A DNA stretch of 64,000 bases from CAMLIZ01 sp036231905 (GCF_036231905.1 NZ_JAZARE010000007.1:124001-188000); one strand, 5' to 3'; positions 19,642 through 29,789 are shown, counted from the stretch's first letter. The notes: generated from the letters alone by a model not told the origin. Translations and numbers: made by a program.

Positions 19642-20628
19642 ATGCGTGACCTGGACCCCGCCAACCTGGACTGCCTGGCCGCGCTGGCGGATGAAGGCAG
19701 CTTCGAGCGCGCCGCGCAACGGCTGGCCGTGACGCAGTCGGCGGTGTCGCAGCGCCTGCGCAGCCTGGAGGCCGGCGTCGGCGCGCCGTTGGTGGTGCGG
19801 GCGCGGCCGCTGCGCCTCACCGAGCCGGGCAAGGTGCTGCTGCGTTTTGCGCGCCAGTGGCATGCGATGCGGGCGGACCTGGCGCGGGAGCTGGGCGCCG
19901 GCCTGTCGGTGCAGGAGCGGCTGCCGATCGCGGTGAACGCCGACAGCCTGGCCACCTGGGTGCTGCCCGCGCTGGACGCCCTGGTGCAGGAGGGCCAGGA
20001 GCGCGGCTGGAGCCTGGAGCTGGTGGTGGACGACCAGGACTTCACCCACGAGTGGCTGCGGCAAGGCGCGGTGCTGGGCTGCGTCAGCACGGTGGAGCAG
20101 GCATTGCGCGGTTGCCAGGTGCTGCCGCTGGGCATGATGCGATACGCCGCGGTCGCCAGCCCGGGGTTCGTGCAGCGCTGGCTGCCGCAGGGGCTGACGC
20201 GCGGCAACTTCGCCCAGGTGCCCTTTCTCGTGTTCAACCGCAAGGACGACATGCAGACCCAGTGGGTGGCCCGCGCCTTCAGCGTGCGGGAGCCGCGCCT
20301 GCGCGAATGCCATGTGCCGGCCAGCGAGGCTTATCTGCGGGCGGTGGAGATGGGCTGGGGCGTGGGGGTGTTGCCCGAGCTGCAGGCGCGCGAGGCCATC
20401 GCGCGCGGCTCCCTGCAGGTGCTGCACCCGGAAGTGACCGTGCCGGTGGCGTTGTACTGGCACCAGTGGCAGCTCCAGACCCCGGCCGATACGCCGGGTG
20501 GCCGGCTGGCGCTGCTGAACCGGGTGGGCAGCGCGCTCGCCGCGGGCGCGCGCAACGCCCTGGGGCCGGACGGGGGCGGCCCCGCCACGCGCCGGCGCGC
20601 TCAGCGCGGCGGGCGTTCGCCCCGCTGA
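19642..20628 (+). CDS. LysR-family regulator, ArgP/LysG-like
   Basis: A 328-aa protein with N-terminal helix-turn-helix FERAAQRLAVTQSAVSQRLRSLE and an effector domain (VNADSLATWVLPAL, FNRKDDMQTQW) that resembles ArgP/LysG regulators of arginine or lysine export. No LysE/ArgO exporter lies beside it. It is divergent from dadA across 133 bases, which suggests it controls amino-acid catabolism or D-amino-acid use. The last ~30 residues are a basic low-complexity tail. Confidence 0.87.
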   Translation: MRDLDPANLDCLAALADEGSFERAAQRLAVTQSAVSQRLRSLEAGVGAPLVVRARPLRLTEPGKVLLRFARQWHAMRADLARELGAGLSVQERLPIAVNADSLATWVLPALDALVQEGQERGWSLELVVDDQDFTHEWLRQGAVLGCVSTVEQALRGCQVLPLGMMRYAAVASPGFVQRWLPQGLTRGNFAQVPFLVFNRKDDMQTQWVARAFSVREPRLRECHVPASEAYLRAVEMGWGVGVLPELQAREAIARGSLQVLHPEVTVPVALYWHQWQLQTPADTPGGRLALLNRVGSALAAGARNALGPDGGGPATRRRAQRGGRSPR

Positions 20629-20840
20629 GGCGCCCCGGCGTCGCGGCGCGGCGGCGCAGGCCTGTTGACGCCGGCGCCGGCGCCGCTCGGTTCGCTCGGC
20701 AGGCGCAACAGGCTGCCCGCCGGGTCACCCGGCTTGCGGGTCTCCGGCCAGCCGGGTTCGGCCGCGGCGAGCCAGAGCGCGCTGGTGACGGCGGCGGTGA
20801 CGGTGGCCCAGGTCAGGGCTTGAAGGGTGGCGTGGCGCAT
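20601..20840 (-). CDS. Hypothetical small protein with N-terminal hydrophobic segment
   Basis: A 79-aa open frame with one hydrophobic stretch (ALTWATVTAAVTSALWLAA) and a Pro/Arg/Gly-rich tail. Its 3' end overlaps the convergent LysR gene by 28 bases. There is no convincing ribosome site and no recognised family, so the call rests on the membrane/signal-like start only. Confidence 0.35.
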   Translation of the reverse strand: MRHATLQALTWATVTAAVTSALWLAAAEPGWPETRKPGDPAGSLLRLPSEPSGAGAGVNRPAPPRRDAGAPQRGERPPR

Positions 20841-21095
20841 GGGGGGATCGCTTTGGTGACAGCCTATCCCCGGGGTTCTCCCGAAGCCATCCACCAAAGT
20901 GGGGAAGTGCCCACCTCAGCAGCGCCAAAACGCAACGACTTGCAAGCCGGGCGGCGCCGTTGCGCAGGCGCGGCGCTCCTGCGTGAAGTGCTGCCAGAAA
21001 CACCCCGCAAGTCGCGTGCATTTCGGCCGATTGATACATCCAGGTACATCTCACACTGCCTCATCCACCGCCCGTCTGCATCCAAGGGGTCTGTC

Positions 21096-21305
21096 ATGCG
21101 CAACGACGAACCGTCTGCCTCCTTCCTGGCCCGCTGGATGCGTGCCCGGCCCGCGGCGGTGCTGGACGACCCGGCGGATTACGGCACCGCATTCGGCCTG
21201 GACCTGAGCATGGCCGAAGGCATCCCCCATCCGGTAGAGCCGCTGCCGGCGCATGCAGCCAAGGCCGGCGACGGCTGGCTGGCGCGCTGGCGCCGCATCA
21301 CCTGA
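21096..21305 (+). CDS. Hypothetical small protein
   Basis: A 69-aa frame starting MRNDEPSASFLARWMRARP, with AAGGGG about seven bases before ATG 21096. It is acidic in the middle and ends in LARWRRIT. No domain is recognised. It is convergent with, and abuts, the phosphoesterase gene. The 255-base stretch 20841-21095 upstream contains no other gene I can support. Confidence 0.45.
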   Translation: MRNDEPSASFLARWMRARPAAVLDDPADYGTAFGLDLSMAEGIPHPVEPLPAHAAKAGDGWLARWRRIT

Positions 21306-22082
21306 TCAGACCTCGATCAGCTTGAGGGGCTGGAAGCCGTCCGGCTCGCCCTTGGCCTGCAGGCCGCGCGCCTGGCTCACCACCCGTGTGACGCGGCCGT
21401 CGGGGTGCGCCACCTGGTAGTCATGGCGGCAGTGCAGGTGGCCGTGCAGCCACAAGTCCACCCCGGGCAGCAGGTGGTCGTCGGCATTGCAGAAGCTCGC
21501 CGTGCCCGATTGAGCCCCGTAGCGAGGGTCGGTGCTGCGGAGGCTGGGCGCAAAGTGAGTGATTACCACCGTAGCGTCGCATGGTTCGTCGCCCGGCTGC
21601 GCCAAGGCGCCAGCCAACCATTCCCGGCAGGCGAGTGCTTCCTCCCGGACCGCGGCGGCATCAAAGGGCTGGCCACCCAGCGTGGCCCGCATCACCTTCT
21701 GGAAGTAAGCGCCTGCCCTCATGGCCTTCTTCCGGCCGGCCGGGCCGAACAGGTCGAAGTCGCACCAGCGCACGGTGCCCAGGAAACGGATGCGGCGACC
21801 CTGGCTGTCGCTCAGCACCGCGGAGGCACGCTCCAGCAGCCGAAGCCCCAGGCTGGCGCAGCGTGCGTGCAGGCGCGGCCAGGCGTCCATCAGCTCCCGG
21901 TCGTCGAATTCGTGGTTGCCTGCCACGACCAGCACCGGCACCGGCCAGCCCGCAAAACGCTCCAGCGCGGCCCAGCGGTTGTCGATGTCGCCCGCCAGCA
22001 CCAGCAGCTCGGCGCCGGCGGCCGGCTCGGGATCAAAGGCCTCGCTTTCCAGGTGCAGGTCAGACAGCAGCTGCAGCTTCAC
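21306..22082 (-). CDS. Calcineurin-like metallophosphoesterase
   Basis: A 258-aa protein with the full metal-binding set of the superfamily: SDLHLE (DxH), LAGDID (GD), VAGNHEF (GNHE), VITHFAP (H) and LHGHLHCRHDY (GHxH). It is predicted to be a cytoplasmic phosphodiesterase or phosphatase with a di-metal centre; the substrate is unknown. It is the last gene of a leftward series. Confidence 0.88.
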   Translation of the reverse strand: MKLQLLSDLHLESEAFDPEPAAGAELLVLAGDIDNRWAALERFAGWPVPVLVVAGNHEFDDRELMDAWPRLHARCASLGLRLLERASAVLSDSQGRRIRFLGTVRWCDFDLFGPAGRKKAMRAGAYFQKVMRATLGGQPFDAAAVREEALACREWLAGALAQPGDEPCDATVVITHFAPSLRSTDPRYGAQSGTASFCNADDHLLPGVDLWLHGHLHCRHDYQVAHPDGRVTRVVSQARGLQAKGEPDGFQPLKLIEV

Positions 22083-22137
22083 GGCACCTCCCTGCAGACA
22101 CGCTCGGCGGCCCCGCGGAACGGAGGGCGCGCGCGGG

Positions 22138-22869
<732 letters not shown>

Positions 22870-22905
22870 CGGGTCATTGTGCCTGCCGAGGTGTGGCGCG
22901 GCCGC

Positions 22906-22929
22906 AAAAAAGCCGCCCGCGGGCGGCTT
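22906..22929 (-). terminator. Rho-independent terminator of pckG
   Basis: The perfect palindrome GCCGCCCGCGGGCGGC at 22912-22927 is followed, on the minus strand, by six T residues, about 20 bases after the pckG stop. It is a strong intrinsic terminator. Confidence 0.85.
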
Positions 22930-22949
22930 CCTGATGGGCCGAGCCGCGC

Positions 22950-24815
22950 TCAGGCGGCGAGCTGGGCCTCGATCTGCTGCTTGCGCGCGGTGAGCTCGGC
23001 GGGCAGCTTGTAGGCCAGCTGCTGGAACAGCTCGCCGTGCAGCTGCATCTCCTGCAACCAGGCGGCCTTGTCGATGCCGATCACGGCGTCGAACTGCTCG
23101 CGGCTGAAGTCAAGGCCGTCCCAGGTGAGGTCCTCATAACGCGGGCTCACGCCGAACACATGCTCCACGCCGCTGGCCTGGCCTTCCACCCGCTCCAGCA
23201 TCCACTTGAGCACACGCATGTTGTCGCCATAACCGGGCCACACGAACTTGCCGTCCGCACCCTTGCGGAACCAGTTGACGCAGAAGATGCCGGGCAGCTT
23301 CGCACCCTGGCCTTCGAGCAGAGCACCGAGCTTCAGCCAATGCTGGAAGTACTCGCTCATGTTGTAGCCCATGAAGGGCAGCATCGCGAACGGGTCGCGC
23401 CGCACCACGCCTTGCTGGCCGGCCGCGGCGGCGGTGGTTTCCGAGCCCATGGTGGCGGCCATGTACACACCTTCCACCCAGCTGCGCGCCTGGCTCACCA
23501 GGGGCACGGTGGTGGAGCGGCGGCCGCCGAAGATGAAGGCATCGATCGCCACGCCCTGCGGGTTGTCCCACTCCGGGTCCAGCACCGGGTTGTTGGTGGC
23601 GGCCACGGTGAAGCGGGCGTTGGGGTGCGCCGCCTTGGCGCCGGTGCTCTTGGCGAGCGCGGGCGTCCAGTCCTTGCCCTGCCAGTCGGTCAGGTGCGCG
23701 GGCGGCTCGTCCGTCATGCCTTCCCACCACACGTCGCCGTCGTCGGTGAGCGCCACATTGGTGAAGATCACGTCGCGCTTCAAGGAATCCATGCAGTTGG
23801 GATTCGTCTTGTAGTTGGTGCCCGGCGCCACGCCGAAATAACCCGCTTCCGGGTTGATGGCGTAGAGCTTGCCGTCGGCCGCCGGCTTGATCCAGGCGAT
23901 GTCGTCACCGATGGTGGTGACCTTCCAGCCTTCGAAGCCATGCGGCGGGATCAGCATCGCGAAGTTGGTCTTGCCGCAGGCGCTGGGGAACGCAGCCGCC
24001 ACATGGTGCTTCCGCCCTTCGGGCGAGGTGACACCCAGGATCAGCATGTGCTCGGCCAGCCAGCCCTGGTCACGCCCCATGGTGGAGGCGATGCGCAGCG
24101 CGAAGCACTTCTTGCCCAGCAGCGCGTTGCCGCCGTAACCGGAGCCATAGCTCCAGATCTCGCGGGTTTCGGGGTAGTGGACGATGTACTTGGTGGGGTT
24201 GCACGGCCAGGCCACGTCCTGCTGGCCGGGCTGCAGCGGCGCGCCCACGGTGTGCACGCAGGGCACGAAGTCACCGTCCTCGCCCAGCACCTCCAGCGCC
24301 GCCTTGCCCATGCGGGTCATGATGCGCATGTTCACCGCCACATAGGGGCTGTCGGACAGCTCCACGCCGATGTGGCTGATGGGCGAGCCCAAGGGGCCCA
24401 TGGAGAACGGCACCACGTACAGGGTGCGGCCGCGCATGGCGCCGCGGAACAGCGCGTTCTCGCCGGTCTGCAGCAGTGCCCGCATCTCGTCCGGCGCCAT
24501 CCAGTTGTTGGTGGGGCCGGCGTCTTCCTTTTTCTGGCTGCAGATATAGGTGCGGTCTTCCACCCGGGCCACGTCGCTGGGGTCGCTCCAGGCCAGGTAG
24601 CTGTTGGGGCGCAGCTCGGGATTGAGTTTCTTGAAGGTGCCGGCCTTGACCAGCTGCGCGCACAGGCGGTCGTATTCGGCCTGGCTGCCGTCGCACCAGT
24701 AGACCTCGCTGGCTTCGGTGAGCGCGGCCACTTCGGCCACCCAGGCCACCAGGCGGGCATGGTGGACGTAGGCCGGTACGTTCAGGCGCAGGCCTTCCAT
24801 CACGGGACGGTTCAT
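22950..24815 (-). CDS. pckG: Phosphoenolpyruvate carboxykinase (GTP)
   Basis: A 621-aa enzyme of gluconeogenesis that interconverts oxaloacetate + GTP and PEP + CO2 + GDP in the cytoplasm. Diagnostic blocks are the P-loop FPSACGKTNFAM, the metal/GTP segment GDDIAWI, and YGSGYGGNALLGKK. The length matches GTP-dependent PEPCK and not the ATP form. ATG 24815 has GGAGTTG just upstream and excludes 21 upstream codons. A long leader with an attenuator-like hairpin precedes it. Confidence 0.95.
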   Translation of the reverse strand: MNRPVMEGLRLNVPAYVHHARLVAWVAEVAALTEASEVYWCDGSQAEYDRLCAQLVKAGTFKKLNPELRPNSYLAWSDPSDVARVEDRTYICSQKKEDAGPTNNWMAPDEMRALLQTGENALFRGAMRGRTLYVVPFSMGPLGSPISHIGVELSDSPYVAVNMRIMTRMGKAALEVLGEDGDFVPCVHTVGAPLQPGQQDVAWPCNPTKYIVHYPETREIWSYGSGYGGNALLGKKCFALRIASTMGRDQGWLAEHMLILGVTSPEGRKHHVAAAFPSACGKTNFAMLIPPHGFEGWKVTTIGDDIAWIKPAADGKLYAINPEAGYFGVAPGTNYKTNPNCMDSLKRDVIFTNVALTDDGDVWWEGMTDEPPAHLTDWQGKDWTPALAKSTGAKAAHPNARFTVAATNNPVLDPEWDNPQGVAIDAFIFGGRRSTTVPLVSQARSWVEGVYMAATMGSETTAAAAGQQGVVRRDPFAMLPFMGYNMSEYFQHWLKLGALLEGQGAKLPGIFCVNWFRKGADGKFVWPGYGDNMRVLKWMLERVEGQASGVEHVFGVSPRYEDLTWDGLDFSREQFDAVIGIDKAAWLQEMQLHGELFQQLAYKLPAELTARKQQIEAQLAA

Positions 24816-24840
24816 GGCAACTCCAATCATCGATATGTCG

Positions 24841-24895
24841 AAAAAGCGGGATTGGGCGAGGCCCCTGACACACATCACCAGGGGACTCGCCCAAT
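24841..24895 (-). promoter_or_regulatory. Attenuator-like stem-loop in the pckG leader
   Basis: ATTGGGCGAG at 24851-24860 plus CCCCTG pair with CAGGGG and CTCGCCCAAT at 24879-24895. This gives a 16-bp stem with one mismatch and an 11-base loop. On the minus strand the stem is followed by CCCGC and five T residues, 26 bases before the pckG ATG. The shape is that of an intrinsic terminator placed inside the leader, so it may attenuate pckG. The rest of the 361-base gap 24816-25176 has no gene that I can support. Confidence 0.55.
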
Positions 24896-25176
24896 GCCGC
24901 CCGATCGGATCGGGAGAATGGCCTGAAAGTTACACGGCAGTTTCCGCGCCCGGCCTACCGGTTACCACGTACAGGGCCGTGCGCCATTGTCATTCCAGTG
25001 TAATTGGCAGGTAACCGCCAGAGTCCGGGGGGTCATGCAAATCGCTCATGGGCGAATGCAAAGGACTTTTGCTCGTTTTGAAGGGAACGAGAGGGGCACG
25101 GAGACGCCGCCGCGGCGCGAGTGGACGCCTTCGGCGCGACACTCCCGCATCCCGGCCCCGACTTGCCCGCCGCTGA

Positions 25177-25767
25177 ATGACCGCACCCACTTTTCGCCTG
25201 GCCAGTGTCAACGTGTCGCTGGCGCAACCCCTGCAGATCGGCGACCGCACGGTGATGTCCGGCATCGGCAAGCGTGCGGTGACCGGCCCGGTGGCCGTGC
25301 GCCCACTCGGGCTGGAGGGTGACGAGCAGGCCGACCTGTCGGTGCACGGCGGCCTGGCCAAGGCGGTGTACGCCTATTCGCTGGTGCACTACCCGGTCTG
25401 GCAGACGCTGCGGGCGCAGGCAGGCGTGGCCGCCTGGGGCACAGCGCTGGCGCCGGGCGCCATGGGCGAAAACCTCAGCTTCGAGGCCGGCCCGCTGGAA
25501 AAGGACGTCTGGGTGGGCGACGTGCTGCGTTTCGAGCACTGCCAGCTCATCGTCAGCGAGCCGCGTTTCCCCTGCTTCAAGTTCAATGCCGCGATGGGCT
25601 TCAACAAGGCGGCCAAGCTGATGGCGCAGTCGGGTTACTGCGGCTTCTACCTCGCGGTGAAGCAGCCAGGCCCGCTGCAGGCTGGGGATGCGTTCGAGCT
25701 GCTGCCCGGGCCGCGTGAGCTCAGCATCATGGAGCTCTTTCGCACCAAGGCGCACCGCATCACCTGA
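25177..25767 (+). CDS. MOSC-domain protein (YiiM-like)
   Basis: A 196-aa protein with the MOSC core GLEGDEQADLSVHGG and AVYAYSLVHYPVW, and the conserved cysteine in EPRFPCFKF. MOSC proteins handle sulfur and molybdenum cofactor chemistry. YiiM-like stand-alone members are molybdoenzymes that reduce N-hydroxylated bases. It is cytoplasmic, divergent from pckG, and a single gene. Confidence 0.88.
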   Translation: MTAPTFRLASVNVSLAQPLQIGDRTVMSGIGKRAVTGPVAVRPLGLEGDEQADLSVHGGLAKAVYAYSLVHYPVWQTLRAQAGVAAWGTALAPGAMGENLSFEAGPLEKDVWVGDVLRFEHCQLIVSEPRFPCFKFNAAMGFNKAAKLMAQSGYCGFYLAVKQPGPLQAGDAFELLPGPRELSIMELFRTKAHRIT

Positions 25768-25801
25768 GCAGGGATGCGCTGCGCCCGACGCGGCAGCTCG
25801 T

Positions 25802-26896
25802 TCAGGCCTTCACCGCCTGCTCGTCCAGGCTCGGGTAGTCGGTGTAGCCGCGTGCCCCGCCGCCGTAGAAAGTCTTGCTGTCCGCGGGCGCCATCTGGGC
25901 GCCTTCGCGCAGCCGCCGCACCAGGTCGGGGTTGCTGATGAACGGCCGGCCAAAGGCCACCAGGTCGGCACGCCCGCTGGCCACGGCGTCCAGCGCCATC
26001 TGGCGGTCGTAGGCGTTGTTCACCATCCACGCGCCTTCGAAGCGGCGGCGCAGCTGCTCGTAGTCGAAGGGCGCCACGTCGCGCGGGCCGCCGGTGGCAC
26101 CTTCCACCACATGCAGGAAGGCCAGCTTCAAGGGCTGCAGCTGCTCCACCGCGGCGTTGAACAGCGCTTGGGGGTCGCTGTCCTGCCCGATGTCGTTGCT
26201 GGGGGTCACGGGGCTCAGGCGCAGGCCGGTGCGGCCGCCGCCGATTTCCGCGCTCACCGCCTGCATCACCTCGCGCAGCAGGCGGGTGCGGTTCTCGATC
26301 GGCCCGCCATAGGCGTCCGTGCGGTCGTTGCAGCTGTCGCGCAGGAACTGGTCGATCAGGTAACCGTTGGCGCCGTGCACTTCGACGCCGTCGAAGCCGG
26401 CATCCATGGCACGCCGGGCAGCGTCGCGGTAGCTCTGTACCAGGGCCGGAATCTCCTCGGTGCGCAACGCCCGTGGCACCGACACCGGCTCGAAGCCCTG
26501 GGTGGTGAACGTCTTGGTGTGGGCCGCCCGCGCCGTGGAGGACACCGGCACGTCGCCCTTGGGCAGCAGCGACACATGCGAGATGCGGCCCACATGCCAC
26601 AGCTGCACCACGATCTTGCCGCCGCGCTGGTGCACCGCGTCGGTGATGCGCCGCCAGGCCGCCACCTGTTCGGCGGAATAGATGCCGGGCGTGTCCAGGT
26701 AGCCCTGGCCGTCGGGCCGGATCTGGGTGGCCTCGGTGATGATGAGGCCGGCCCCCGCACGCTGGGCGTAATAGGCCTCGGCCAGGGCCGCCGGCACGCG
26801 GCCGGGCGCCGCGCGGTTGCGGGTGAGCGGCGCCATCACGACGCGGTTGTCGAGCTGCAGCTCGCCGGCCTGGAGGGGATCGAACAAGGTAGGCAT
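25802..26896 (-). CDS. Alkene reductase, old yellow enzyme family (NemA-like)
   Basis: A 364-aa FMN-dependent TIM-barrel enzyme. Seen are MAPLTRNRA at the N-terminus, the substrate-site motif DGVEVHGANGYLIDQFLRD, the FMN-binding region and a C-terminal GARGYTDYP. It reduces activated C=C bonds (enones, maleimides) and sometimes nitro compounds using NAD(P)H. It is cytoplasmic and a single gene convergent with the MOSC gene. Confidence 0.9.
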   Translation of the reverse strand: MPTLFDPLQAGELQLDNRVVMAPLTRNRAAPGRVPAALAEAYYAQRAGAGLIITEATQIRPDGQGYLDTPGIYSAEQVAAWRRITDAVHQRGGKIVVQLWHVGRISHVSLLPKGDVPVSSTARAAHTKTFTTQGFEPVSVPRALRTEEIPALVQSYRDAARRAMDAGFDGVEVHGANGYLIDQFLRDSCNDRTDAYGGPIENRTRLLREVMQAVSAEIGGGRTGLRLSPVTPSNDIGQDSDPQALFNAAVEQLQPLKLAFLHVVEGATGGPRDVAPFDYEQLRRRFEGAWMVNNAYDRQMALDAVASGRADLVAFGRPFISNPDLVRRLREGAQMAPADSKTFYGGGARGYTDYPSLDEQAVKA

Positions 26897-26981
26897 GCCG
26901 CCAGGGTAAGGAGTTTGGCGATAACCGCATGCGCCACCCCCCAGCCGGCTTTGTGCTAACCCGACCCGCTACAGTGACGCC

Positions 26982-27836
26982 ATGCTCGCCTACCGACACG
27001 CCTTCCACGCCGGCAACCATGCCGACGTGCTCAAGCACCTGGTGCTCACCCATGTGCTGCGCTACATGGCCGAAAAGGACAAACCCTTCACGCTGGTGGA
27101 CACCCACGCCGGCGCCGGCGGTTATTCGCTCGAAGGCAAGTACGCACACAAGCGCGAGGAGTTCGCCGAGGGCATCGCCCGGCTCTGGGGCCGCGCCGAC
27201 CTGCCCCAGGCGCTGGCCGACTACGTGCGCAGGGTGCGGGAGTTCAATGGCGGCGACAAGCTGGAGCAATACCCCGGCTCGCCCGCGCTGGCGCAGATGC
27301 TGATGCGGCCCACCGACCGGCTGCGCCTGTATGAGCTGCACCCCACCGACTACCGCATCCTCGAGGCCTTCCTCGGCAAGCGGCCGCACACCCAGGTGAG
27401 CATGAGCGACGGCTTTGCCGCGCTCAAGGGCGAGCTGCCGCCGCCCTCGCGCCGCGGCGTGGTGCTGATCGATCCGTCGTATGAGCTGAAGTCCGACTAC
27501 GGCAAGGTGGTGGCCGCGGTGCGCGAGGCGCTGCAGCGCTTTGCCGACACGGTGATCCTGGTGTGGATTCCGCAGCTGCAGCTGCTGGAAAGCGCCCAGC
27601 TGCCACAGCGCCTGCAGGCCGCCGCCGACGCGGTGGCCCCCAAGGGCTGGCTGCATGCCCGCCTGACCGTGCGGCAGGCGGACGAAAAGGGCTTCGGCAT
27701 GATCGGCAGCAGCATGCTGGTGATCAACCCGCCCTTCGTGCTGCACGAGATGCTGCAGCAGACGCTGCCCTGGCTCACCGACGTGCTCGGCCAGTACGAC
27801 GGCGCGCACTTCCTGCTGGAGCAGCGCGCGGCATGA
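26982..27836 (+). CDS. rlmJ: 23S rRNA (adenine(2030)-N6)-methyltransferase RlmJ
   Basis: A 284-aa enzyme starting MLAYRHAFHAGNHADVLKH, the hallmark of RlmJ. It has an SAM site (THAGAGGYSL) and the catalytic motif IDPSYE, the DPPY-type motif of N6-adenine methyltransferases. It methylates A2030 of 23S rRNA during ribosome assembly. Its stop overlaps the CoA-transferase ATG by four bases. Confidence 0.94.
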   Translation: MLAYRHAFHAGNHADVLKHLVLTHVLRYMAEKDKPFTLVDTHAGAGGYSLEGKYAHKREEFAEGIARLWGRADLPQALADYVRRVREFNGGDKLEQYPGSPALAQMLMRPTDRLRLYELHPTDYRILEAFLGKRPHTQVSMSDGFAALKGELPPPSRRGVVLIDPSYELKSDYGKVVAAVREALQRFADTVILVWIPQLQLLESAQLPQRLQAAADAVAPKGWLHARLTVRQADEKGFGMIGSSMLVINPPFVLHEMLQQTLPWLTDVLGQYDGAHFLLEQRAA

Positions 27837-29008
27837 CGCAGGAGAACACGCCCGCTTCCGGCGCTGGCCCGCTGGCGGGCCTGAAGGTGCTCGAACTGGG
27901 CCAGCTCATCGCCGGCCCCTTCGCCGGCAAGACGCTCGCCGACTTTGGCGCCGAGGTCATCAAGGTGGAGCCGCCCGGCAGCGGCGACCCGCTGCGCCAG
28001 TGGCGCCTGTTGCACGACGGCACCAGCGTCTGGTGGCAGGTGCAAAGCCGCAACAAGAAGAGCGTGGTGCTGGACCTGCGCAGCGACGAAGGCCGCAACG
28101 CGGTGCGTGCGCTCGCCGCCGAAGCCGACGTGCTGATCGAGAACTTCAAGCCCGGCACCATGGAAAAGTGGGGCCTGAGCTATGAGTTCCTGAGCGCGGC
28201 CAACCCGGGGCTGATCATGCTGCGCATCAGCGGCTATGGCCAGACCGGCCCCTACAAGGACCTGCCCGGTTTTGCGGTGGTGGCCGAGGCCATGGGCGGG
28301 CTGCGCCACCTGACGGGCGAGCCCGGCCGCGTGCCGCTGCGTTGCGGCGTGAGCATCGGCGACACCCTGGCCGCGCTGCATGGCGTGATCGGCGTGCTGA
28401 TGGCGCTGCAGGCGCGCCAGCGCAGCATCGGCCCGGACGCCCCCAAGGGCCGCGGCCAGGTGGTGGATGTCGCTCTGTACGAGGCGGTGTTCAACTGCAT
28501 GGAAAGCCTTCTGCCCGAGTACAGCGCCTTCGGCGTGGTGCGCGAGCCGGCGGGTTCGGCGTTGCCCGGCATCGCGCCCAGCAATGCCTATCGCTGCGCC
28601 GACGGCCAGGTGGTGATCGGTGGCAACGGCGACTCCATCTTCAAGCGCCTGATGCTCACCATCGGCCGGCCCGAGCTGGCCAACGACCCGGAGCTCGCCA
28701 CCAATGCGCAGCGGGTGCCGCGGGTGGACCAGCTGGACGCCGCCATCACCGCCTGGACGGTGCAGCGCCCGGTGGCCGAGGTGGTGGCCGCGCTGCAGGC
28801 GGCCAGCGTGCCGGTGGGCCGCATCTACACGGTGAAGGACATCGCGAGCGACCCGCACTACCTGGCGCGCGAGATGATCGTGCCGGTGACCAGCGCCGAC
28901 GGCCTGACCGTGCAGGTGCCCGGCATCGTGCCCAAGCTGAGCGCCACGCCGGGTGCCATCCGCCACCGCGCGCCCACGCTCGGCGAGCACCAGGACGAGC
29001 TGCCTTAA
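27833..29008 (+). CDS. CaiB/BaiF family CoA-transferase
   Basis: A 391-aa class III CoA-transferase with LAGLKVLELGQLIAGPFAG at the start. The catalytic-aspartate region QVVDVALYEAVFNCME and the DVLIENFKPG motif are also present. It moves CoA between carboxylic acids; the substrate pair is unknown. It is translationally coupled to rlmJ. Confidence 0.9.
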   Translation: MTQENTPASGAGPLAGLKVLELGQLIAGPFAGKTLADFGAEVIKVEPPGSGDPLRQWRLLHDGTSVWWQVQSRNKKSVVLDLRSDEGRNAVRALAAEADVLIENFKPGTMEKWGLSYEFLSAANPGLIMLRISGYGQTGPYKDLPGFAVVAEAMGGLRHLTGEPGRVPLRCGVSIGDTLAALHGVIGVLMALQARQRSIGPDAPKGRGQVVDVALYEAVFNCMESLLPEYSAFGVVREPAGSALPGIAPSNAYRCADGQVVIGGNGDSIFKRLMLTIGRPELANDPELATNAQRVPRVDQLDAAITAWTVQRPVAEVVAALQAASVPVGRIYTVKDIASDPHYLAREMIVPVTSADGLTVQVPGIVPKLSATPGAIRHRAPTLGEHQDELP

Positions 29009-29027
29009 AGAGCTGCCTTAGAAGCGC

Positions 29028-29789
29028 TCAGCGCGAACGCGGCAATGGGCTGTCGGCCTCGCGTTTGAGATCGCGGAAGGCCGCGAACAACCACGAGCGC
29101 ATGCCCAGCATCAGCGTGTAGGGCCGGCGCTGGTCGGCCGGCAGCTTCTGGTCGGCCAGGTGCTGCTGGGCGAAATCCTGCGCCACGCGGGCCAGGCGCT
29201 CGTTGAACTGCATCGCCAGGCTGCGGCCGATCTGGCCGTGCACCAGCATCAGCATCTCGCCCTCGCCATCGAAGCCGCCAGCGAAGTAGTCCTGCACCAC
29301 GTGCTGGCGGAAGTAGTGCATCACCGGCCCCTTGGGGTGCCAGCGGAAGGTCTTGGCCACCTTGAGCCGATAGCGGTTCATCGGCTTGAGCTCGATGATG
29401 CCCAGGCGGTCCAGCTGCGCCAGGTACTTCACGCCCTCCGCTTCGGTGACGTCATAGGTGCTGAGCACCTGGTCGAAGGTCCACTGGCTGAGGCAGCAGA
29501 TCGCCATCAGCAGCAGCTTGCGGTCCGCGATCACCGCCTTCTCCTGCTCCAGCGTGAGCTCTCGGCGCAGCGGCTGCGCGTCGGCCACCTTGCGCGCCAG
29601 CTCGGCAAAGTCCATGCGCAGCACGCCCAGCACCTCGTCGATGCGCGACAGCGGCATGTCGCGCTTGGCAAAGATGCGCTTGATGCTCGACTCCGCCATG
29701 CCCAGTTCGCGCGCCAGGTCGGCATAGGTCACGCCGGCGAGCTTGAGTTCGGCTTTCAGGGCAGTGATGAGGTCGGCGGTGGTGCTCAT
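29028..29789 (-). CDS. Helix-turn-helix transcriptional regulator (Xre-like N-terminus)
   Basis: A 253-aa protein. Residues ~10-60 form a helix-turn-helix (TYADLARELGMAESSIKRIF) of the Xre/lambda type. The remaining ~190 aa hold no recognised ligand domain but keep a conserved-looking alpha-helical body (YDVTEAEGVKYLAQLDRLGII). I chose ATG 29789, six codons inside the longest frame. The targets are unknown. Confidence 0.8.
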   Translation of the reverse strand: MSTTADLITALKAELKLAGVTYADLARELGMAESSIKRIFAKRDMPLSRIDEVLGVLRMDFAELARKVADAQPLRRELTLEQEKAVIADRKLLLMAICCLSQWTFDQVLSTYDVTEAEGVKYLAQLDRLGIIELKPMNRYRLKVAKTFRWHPKGPVMHYFRQHVVQDYFAGGFDGEGEMLMLVHGQIGRSLAMQFNERLARVAQDFAQQHLADQKLPADQRRPYTLMLGMRSWLFAAFRDLKREADSPLPRSR

